A DNA stretch of 64,000 nt from Craterostigma plantagineum (taxonomy: Eukaryota > Streptophyta > Magnoliopsida > Lamiales > Linderniaceae), in the NCBI GenBank assembly GCA_027422505.1, contig JAPQWV010000746.1, positions 62,001 through 126,000 of the forward strand, read 5' to 3'. Under the pieces are notes generated by a model. That model did no database searches, had not been told where the DNA came from, and saw only the letters and a list, made by a program, of their open reading frames with translations. The position numbers and the translations under genes were made by a program. Positions within the stretch are counted from its first letter, which is position 1; every line of letters starts with the position of its first letter. Positions 58,026-64,000 of the stretch are shown one piece after another.

Positions 58026-58561
58026 TCAGCGATACCCCATGCCGGCAACCCCGGCGCAGAACTCTGTCTCCTCTTTGGGAATAACCTTCGTCAGAATGTC
58101 CGCAACATTCTTGTCCGTGTGGATCTTCTGCAGCTTGAACGCTTTCTCCTCAATAGCTAGTCTGAGCCAATGATAGCGAACATCGATGTGTTTCGTCCTT
58201 GAATGATACACAGTATTCTTGCTCAAGTCCAAAGTACTTTGACTACGCAAAATATTATGTACTCCTCCTGCTGAATGCCCAACTCCTGAAGAAATCTCTT
58301 CAACCAGAGCATCTCCTTGCCATCTTCCGTTGCTGCAACATACTCTGCTTCAGTAGTTGATAAAGAAACACATTTTTGTAGCCTGGACTGCCATGAGATA
58401 GCTCCCCCTGAGAATGTAAATATATATCCTGACGTCGACTTTCTGCTGTCGAGATCACCGGCCGTATCAGCATCCGTATAGCCTGTAAGAAAACATTTAC
58501 CACTTCCAAATGTTGGGCATAATTTGGAAGTTCCTCTCAGGTACCTCATGATCCACTTCAC
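58026..58561 (-). pseudogene. copia RNase H
   Basis: MKWIMRYLRGTSKLC, then SLSTTEAEYVAATEDGKEML and SKNTVYHSRTKHIDVRYHWL; a frame break near 58240. Final motif NVADILTKVIPKEE lies before the polypurine tract. This is the C-terminal enzyme of the Ty1/copia polyprotein. Confidence 0.88.
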
Positions 58562-59597
58562 TGCTTCTCAATGTGACTTTCCGGTTCGATGGAAATCGAC
58601 TCACAACGCCAACTGCGTGAGCGATATCTGGCCTCGTACACACCATAGCGTACGTCAAACTTCCGACCGCCGATGAATATGGAATATCTGGGACATCTTC
58701 TCCATCTTCTCTTGTTAATGGACCGGATTTCTTTCGCAACTGAAAGTGAGCGGCAAGTGGCATGCTAACTGGCTTAGCATCCTTCATATCAAACCTCTCT
58801 AGAACTCGTTCAATATAGAGCTCCTGGGATAACCACAATTTCCCAGCTTTCCTATCTCGGGTAATCTCCATTCCGAGAATCCGCTTTGCCGCACCCAAAT
58901 CCTTCATGTCAAACGTCTTTGACAAATCTTTCTTCAACCTGCTAATCATCCTTGCATCTTGTCCGACAATTAGCATATCATCAACATACATGAGAAGAAC
59001 GATAAATTTACCGTTAGAGTATCTCCGGACGTAAACACATGCATCTGCATCTGTTCTCTTGAACACCTGATGCATCATGAAAGAATCAAACTTCTTGTAC
59101 CATTGCCGTGGAGCTTGTTTCAGACCGTACAAGCTTTTCTTCAGCCGGCAGACCATGTCCTCTTTACCTCTAACCTTGAATCCTTCTGGTTGTTCCATAT
59201 ATATCTCATCATCTAGGTCAGCATGCAAGAATGCGGTCTTCACGTGGAGTTGCTCCAAGTGAAGATCCATGGTAGCAGCTAGTCCCAGTATGACTCTGAT
59301 TGAACTCATCTTCACGACCGGTGAAAATATTTCGTCAAAGTCGATCCCCTTCCTCTGAGTAAAACCTTTGACCACTAATCGAGCCTTGTATCTGACCAGC
59401 TTGCCATCATCCTTCTTCAATTTGTACACCCATTTGTTCTTGAGTGTCTTTTTCCCTTTCGGCAATCGAACTAACTCGTACGTATCATTCTTCTTCAGAG
59501 AATCCATTTCCTCTTGCATGGCCTTTGTCCAACAATCTTTGTCCCTAGAATATTGTACTTCTTGGAAGCTCTCTGGCTCCCCCTCATCAGTAAGCAA
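58497..59597 (-). pseudogene. copia reverse transcriptase
   Basis: Open 366-codon stretch: NKWVYKLKKDDGKLVRYKAR, FDEIFSPVVKMSSIRVILGL, LKKSLYGLKQAPRQWYKKFD and the catalytic YVDDM box with LLMYVDDMLIVG. It ends by frameshift near 58585 (two missing bases compared with the partial copy). Domain order gag-PR-IN-RT-RH identifies Ty1/copia; similarity in style is to Tork/Tnt1-type elements. HVKTAFLHA has His-Val for the more usual Asp-Val, one catalytic-region change. Confidence 0.9.
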
Positions 59598-59722
59598 AAT
59601 ATAATCAGAACTCGGATACCTTGTAGATGGTTGGCGTTCCCTAGTTGACCTTCTTACCTGATGTTCAATTACTTCTTGGACATCTGAAGGCTCCCCCTGC
59701 TCAGTACCTTCAGTATGTTCAT

Positions 59723-60769
59723 CTACGACAGGTTCATCATCATCAATGGATGGCTCTTCTGGCTCAGGTTCTGTTGCATACCTTCCTCCGTGACACCGTC
59801 AAATGGAATGCTCACTGGTGTATAATCATCTACACCGTCTTCTGTGGATTTTGTTTCGCCTGAGTCTCCCATGATCTCATGCTCATGGAATACTACGTCG
59901 CGACTTCGAACAGTCTTCTTCTTCTTTGGATCCCAAAGTCTGTAGTCGAATTCCTCGTCTCCGTACCCAACAAAGATGCAAGGATTCGATTTATCATCGA
60001 GCTTCGATCGTTGTTCCTTCGGCACATGAATGAATGCCTTGCAGCCAAACACTCTCAAATGTGAGTATGAGATGTCTCGACCAGTCCACACCTTCTCTGG
60101 TATATCGAAATCCAACGCTGATGAAGGTAGTCGGTTGATAAGATAGACTGCAGTGTTAACAGCTTCCCCCCAAAATGACTTAGATAGATTAGCCATCTTG
60201 AGCATTGCTCGGACTCTCTCCATAATGGTTCGGTTCATCCTCTCTGCGGCACCATTTTGCTGAGGAGTGCCAGGATCTATCTTCTCATGCCTAATGCTCT
60301 GCTTCGTAGAATAATCTCTAAACGCCCGAGAGATGTATTCACCACCATTATCTGTGCGTAGACACTTTAGCGGCATTCCCGTTTCTCTTTCCACCATTAC
60401 ATGGAACTTCTTAAAATAATAGAACACCTGGTCCTTCGTCCGCAACAGATATACCCAATTCTTGCGAGACGCATCATCAGTGAAAGTCAGAAAATATTTA
60501 CTACCTCCCAGAGATTCGACTTCCATGGGTCCGCATTCGTCAGAGTGTACCAACTCCAACTTCTTCATTCGCCTGGTTAAATTCTTCGCGAATGAAACTC
60601 TATGTTGCTTCCCAAAAAAGCAATAATCGCAGGGGTTTAGCGCTTTCTCCTTGGCTACTGGTATGAGGGACTTTCTAGCCAAGACATTCAACCCCTTTTC
60701 TCCTACGTGCGCCAGCCGTCTGTGCCACAAATTTGGAGAAGCATCATCTTCAACTGCGTTGGTTAGCAC
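59723..60769 (-). pseudogene. copia GAG-pre-integrase and integrase
   Basis: NLWHRRLAHVGEKGLNVLAR and CDYCFFGKQHRVSF form the HHCC finger. The catalytic core has Asp in LELVHSDECGPMEVESLGG, Asp in CLRTDNGGEYIS and Glu in PQQNGAAERMNRTIMERVRA. FWGEAVNTAVYLINRLPSSA and VFGCKAFIHVPKEQRSKLDD follow. Frame changes at both ends separate it from protease and RT. Confidence 0.9.
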
Positions 60770-61271
60770 ATATCGTTGCGTGCATCTTGTACAGCGAGCA
60801 ACATAGCTTTCCTCTCGCTACCACCAGCGATCCCTTGGTGAGTTTCCAGTTGCCATTTTCCATCTCATTATAGTATCCTTCGTTGTCCAGCACCTTCACA
60901 TAAACTAGGTTGAGACGCAGGTCTGGTATGTGTAGCACATCTTTCAGCCGTAATGTGCACCCTACGCTCGTCTGGATACAGATATCACCGATCCCCACTA
61001 TTTTAGAAACACTTTGGTTACCCATCTTGGTAGTGCCAAAGTTTCCCGGCTTATATGTGGAGAAGTATTCACGCCTTGGAACACAATGGTAGGAGGCACC
61101 AGAGTCCACTACCCATTCGGTGCTTGCATCCCCAACATGACAACAGTCTACTTCATTCACCAGAGTAACCTCTCCACCATCGTTGAAGGCGATTGCAGGC
61201 GTGTTCTTCTCATCATCTTGTTTCTGTTTTCTGTTGAGAAGTCTTTCTTTGTAAGTGGCCAACTTTTCCAC
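60750..61271 (-). pseudogene. copia protease
   Basis: WVVDSGASYH is the aspartic protease active-site motif, followed by KMGNQSVSKIVGIGDICIQT and LKDVLHIPDLRLNLVYVK. It starts in a frame different from gag, marking a frameshift at the zinc knuckle. Confidence 0.85.
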
Positions 61272-61990
61272 AATGGTAGCACTTCCTCATCTCCCTGCAC
61301 TTGGATCTATCTTTTGACTTATCGTGTCCTTTTGGTCCTCTACTCTTACTCCGACCCCCATTCTCCATGACAAGGGCCTGATTTCCCGTACTGGTACTGG
61401 CAGCATCCTTTCGTCGTAGCTCTTCATTGTAGAGCCTGTTCTTCACCATCTCCATCGTGACTTTACCACTTGGTGCCGAGTTAGTGAGCGATACCACCAA
61501 CGTATCCCAGCTATCAGGTAGAGATCCCAGTAGTAGACAAGCTTGTAGCTCATCATCAAGGACTAGACCGGCACTTGTGAGTTGAGTTACCAGCCCTTCA
61601 AAGTCATTCAGATGTTCAGCAACTGATCGTCCCTCGTTCAGCTTCACCTTCATGAGTTTCCGCATCATGAATACCTTGCTCAGCGCATTTGTCACCTCGT
61701 ACATACCCTCCAATTTCGTCCAGAGTTTGTAGGGGTTTGGCTCATTTCGGACGTGGTTGTAGAGGCTTATATCCACCCATTGGCGGATGACAGCTAGCGT
61801 CTTTCTTTGCAATTTCTTCTATTGATCAGCATTCCCGCCTTCAGGCATCTTGCCTTCATTTTCGATTGGTTCATGGAGGTCTTTGCAATAAAGATAATCC
61901 TCCATCCTTGATTTCCATATGGAGTAATTCGTTACTGTCAACTTGATCATTCTTCCGTCGTTCTCCATGGCCGTCACAATCTACCAGCAA
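61213..61990 (-). pseudogene. copia gag
   Basis: ISLYNHVRNEPNPYKLWTKL, then LMKVKLNEGRSVAEHLNDFE and LLLGSLPDSWDTLVVSLTNS are the copia gag (UBN2-type) domain. The zinc knuckle CYHCGKVGHLQRKT lacks its last Cys in this frame. N-terminal part up to about 61970 is broken (the open frame begins at 61812). Confidence 0.85.
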
Positions 61991-62063
61991 CCTACTAGTG
62001 TCTTTTCTGATGTGGAAGGTCAGTCAAAGCTGCAACCACAGAGCATAATCAGAATACTATCAG

Positions 62064-62075
62064 GCTCTGATACCA
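62064..62075 (-). promoter_or_regulatory. copia primer binding site, tRNA-iMet type
   Basis: Minus-strand tggtatcagagc, a few bases inside the LTR at 62078. Sets the orientation of the copia element. Confidence 0.88.
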
Positions 62076-62077
62076 CT

Positions 62078-62678
62078 TGTTGGGAATGGTGGTGGGCCCC
62101 GCGGTGGTCAGTGGGCGGAGCAGCAGAACAGGTCCCGGGTTGGCTCGGTACGACGATCGAGAGAAGTGGGACCCACGGGGTAAATTTGGTGGGACCCACA
62201 CAGTAACTACCCCGGTAAAAATAAAATTACCGTAAGGTAAGAAAGAACACCAGAATTTTAACGTGGAAAACCCTCTGTTAACGAAGAGGGAAAAACCACG
62301 GCCGAGTCGGCAAAATCTTCACTATAGTAAAAATTACAACCCTCGAATTTTTACTATCTCACTTTTACCACTCGTGTTTACCTCACACCTCTCTGTGGAT
62401 GTGGAACCCTCAGTTTCTACCCGAACTGATAACCTCACAATTCACTCGAACTACTCTCTCTATATTGTAAAACTCGAATGTATTTGTGATGATAATAACT
62501 GAAGAATCTTCAGCCTATTTATAGATGTCTTCACCTCTTCTGGACCGCTCAAACGGGTGGCCAGGAATCAGCCGCGTCGCCTTCAATATGAACCTTTCAT
62601 TAATTTAATAAAATATTATAATAATATTTATATTTTTCTTTTCAATGTTGGTGGCCGTTGCAAGTGGCTGGACCAACA
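62078..62678 (-). repeat. copia 5' LTR, 601 bp
   Basis: tgttgggaatggtggtgggc to ggctggaccaaca, then the TSD gttta. Contains gttaacgaagagggaaaaac, also present in the middle LTR. Confidence 0.9.
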
Positions 62679-62995
62679 GTTTATTGCTCTATGTATCTCC
62701 ATTTGACAATGAAATTTCTTTAAAAAAAAGTTCCACATGGAGAAGACAGATAAGAAATTATTTAAAAAGGAAAAATTATTAAATATTTGTAGAACAAAAA
62801 ATATACTTATTGTATTTTGGATTATTACCAACGCCATAGGCAAAACACGTGCCACTAGACGCTGCTCTTCTGTTTTCGGTTGCCTTCTTTTTCAATAAAC
62901 CTAAATTATTATTCAATAATAATCATTAGCTGTATATATATCTTCTGCATGTTCGCTCCAGAACTTCTGCTTCAGATAGGAGATATTCCTTTATA

Positions 62996-64000
62996 GGGCA
63001 AAGTCCTAAAAACACCACTGTAGTTTTTCTGAAAATCACGCTACCCCCTGTGGTTTGTAAACATCGTCGTACCCCCTCATAGTTTAGAAAACACATGTGA
63101 AAACTCCCCGGTCTGCAAAAGCTGCTCGCATGTGCTTCAAACGCGCGGTTTATGCATGTGGGACAATTATTCACTTCATTTTTTAGTGGAAATGGCGAAA
63201 ATGTCCCCAATACTTCACTCTCACCTAAAAGAAATGTTATTGACAAATGTGAACGTTTCTGGTGTTTTAATCGACTGTAAAAAACTAATCATACACTAGC
63301 AAATGAACAAAACACTAAATTCATACATTAATCAGCAACATCACCTTCATCAGATTTGACAAAACAACAAAATCACACAAAACAATAAGGTCTGTTTTGA
63401 CATAATGTTCTAGCAACTAGTCAACACATACAACAAAACACCATCACAGAATAAAGTCTGCTTCCAATTAATAACACAACTAGACAAAATAGACAGCAAC
63501 AAACAGTTTATGCTCTGCTTCGACTACTCTTTGTACGAAAACTGAACACTTCTCAAAAGACTTGAGGTCGTCGGTTTGCACAATCTCTTGAAGGCTCTAG
63601 ATTTACTAGCTTCATTAGTTTGTTCCTTTTTTTTTTTTTCACAGTTGTGGACTTCCCTTTAGGGGGTTTTCTTTTTGGCATGGACTTTGTACGACCAATT
63701 CGTTTGGTGCTTGGATTCTAGAATCACGGAGAATGATATTATCAATTAATCTATCAAGTATACTGAGGAACACTAAATAAGGTCAAGAGTGGAGCTCAAT
63801 ACCTGAGTTGGAAATGGCTCCGATGCAGCATCTGGAAACATAGCAGCTTGATTACTGTGAGCTACACTTGGATCAGCCTCTGCAAAAACAGCTGGAGCAC
63901 TATGAGCAGGTCCTGAATTAGGCTGTGATGGAGCATTCTGAGCAACAGGTGGTGCAGTCTGTGAAGGCTACAAGAAAATATTAGAACACCAATAAAGCCA
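62996..64000 (-). mobile_element. probable end of a MULE, continuing beyond the window
   Basis: From gggcaaagtcctaaaaacac the sequence has phrases typical of Mutator TIRs (taccccctgtggtttgtaaa). Only one end is visible, so TIR pairing and TSD cannot be tested. It starts about ten bases from the outer edge of the inverted repeat. Confidence 0.45.
63524..63968 (-). CDS. C-terminal exons of an unidentified, possibly MULE transposase-like, protein
   Basis: Two exons with GT-AG borders: 63803-63968 reads PSQTAPPVAQNAPSQPNSG, then FAEADPSVAHSNQAAMFPDA; 63524-63717 reads NPSTKRIGRTKSMPKRKPPK, a lysine-rich run, and ends RSVQFSYKE-stop (63526-63524). Low-complexity Pro/Gln/Ala tails followed by basic tails occur at the C-terminus of plant MuDR-type transposases, and the flank looks like a MULE terminus; no catalytic domain is in view, so the identity is an inference. 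The 5' part lies past 64000. Confidence 0.4.

Larger units (their letters stand above)
51211..62678 (-). mobile_element. composite copia complex with 5-bp TSD, LTR-internal-LTR-partial internal
   Basis: 11,468 bp between gttta (51206-51210) and gttta (62679-62683). The left arm of the large inverted repeat shows the unoccupied site with a single gttta, so this is one net insertion. Minus-strand order: LTR (62678-62078), full internal region, LTR (57973-57366), then only the 3' part of a second internal region (57365-51211), itself split by a gypsy element. There is no third LTR: the left edge stops at the polypurine tract, directly against the TSD. Confidence 0.88.
40795..62986. repeat. right arm of the major inverted duplication
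   Basis: Reverse complement of 20997-31228, enlarged by the retrotransposon complex at 51211-62678, by about 1.9 kb of TRM5 and LINE sequence (about 42356-44296) and by about 500 bp at 47515-48060. Removing 51211-62678 plus one TSD restores gcaataaacaaatgttattg-type continuity with the left arm at 21290-21315. Confidence 0.88.

Noticed and set aside
1..64000. tRNA and rRNA genes
   Set aside because: Only SINE-like A/B-box sequence and tRNA-complementary primer sites were seen; no complete cloverleaf or rRNA motif by eye, though a tRNAscan run would be decisive.

Overview
This is nuclear DNA of a flowering plant, most likely a eudicot; the species cannot be fixed from the sequence. The evidence is intron-split remnants of plant genes (an RLPH2-type phosphatase, MRE11, a class I TCP factor, a DUF662 coiled-coil protein, TRM5) lying in dense plant transposable elements: Ty1/copia, Ty3/gypsy, hAT, Mutator-like (MULE), Stowaway-like, LINE and SINE. 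I found no gene whose reading frame is clearly intact. Nearly every host gene carries one-base indels or stops, so the region is either a gene graveyard or a draft assembly with residual indel errors. Some lesions (a duplicated segment, stop-codon substitutions, elements with target-site duplications) are not simple indels.

Layout. (1) 1-7843: a broken RLPH2-like gene, then a long multi-exon MRE11 gene, both on the minus strand; MRE11 carries a retroposon in an intron. (2) 7841-11425: a three-layer insertion cuts MRE11 inside its first coding exon. An outer GGCG-rich element contains a MULE with a 9-bp TSD, which contains a young LTR retrotransposon with identical 252-bp LTRs, a 5-bp TSD, a gag-like ORF and a captured fragment of the chaperonin gene CCT2. 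(3) 11425-20997: old repeat debris, MITEs, a processed-looking pseudogene of the CCDC124/DUF1014 family and LTR-element fragments. (4) 20997-62986: a very large inverted duplication. The left arm (20997-31228) and right arm (about 40795-62986) carry mirror-image copies of a DUF662 gene, MULE and Stowaway-like MITEs, a TCP gene and TRM5 fragments. Between them lies a smaller inverted duplication built on two copies of one hAT transposon, inside what looks like a non-autonomous gypsy-type element. (5) 51211-62678: an 11.5-kb retrotransposon complex in the right arm only, flanked by a 5-bp TSD. It is a copia element arranged LTR-internal-LTR-partial internal, with a head-to-head palindromic gypsy element (51665-56977) inside the partial copy. 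(6) 62996-64000: probable end of a MULE with C-terminal coding exons running off the window.

The genes do not form an operon or pathway. The interest is structural: the two arms act as natural controls for each other, because one arm often preserves the empty site of an insertion seen in the other. That fixes element boundaries and gives an order of events.
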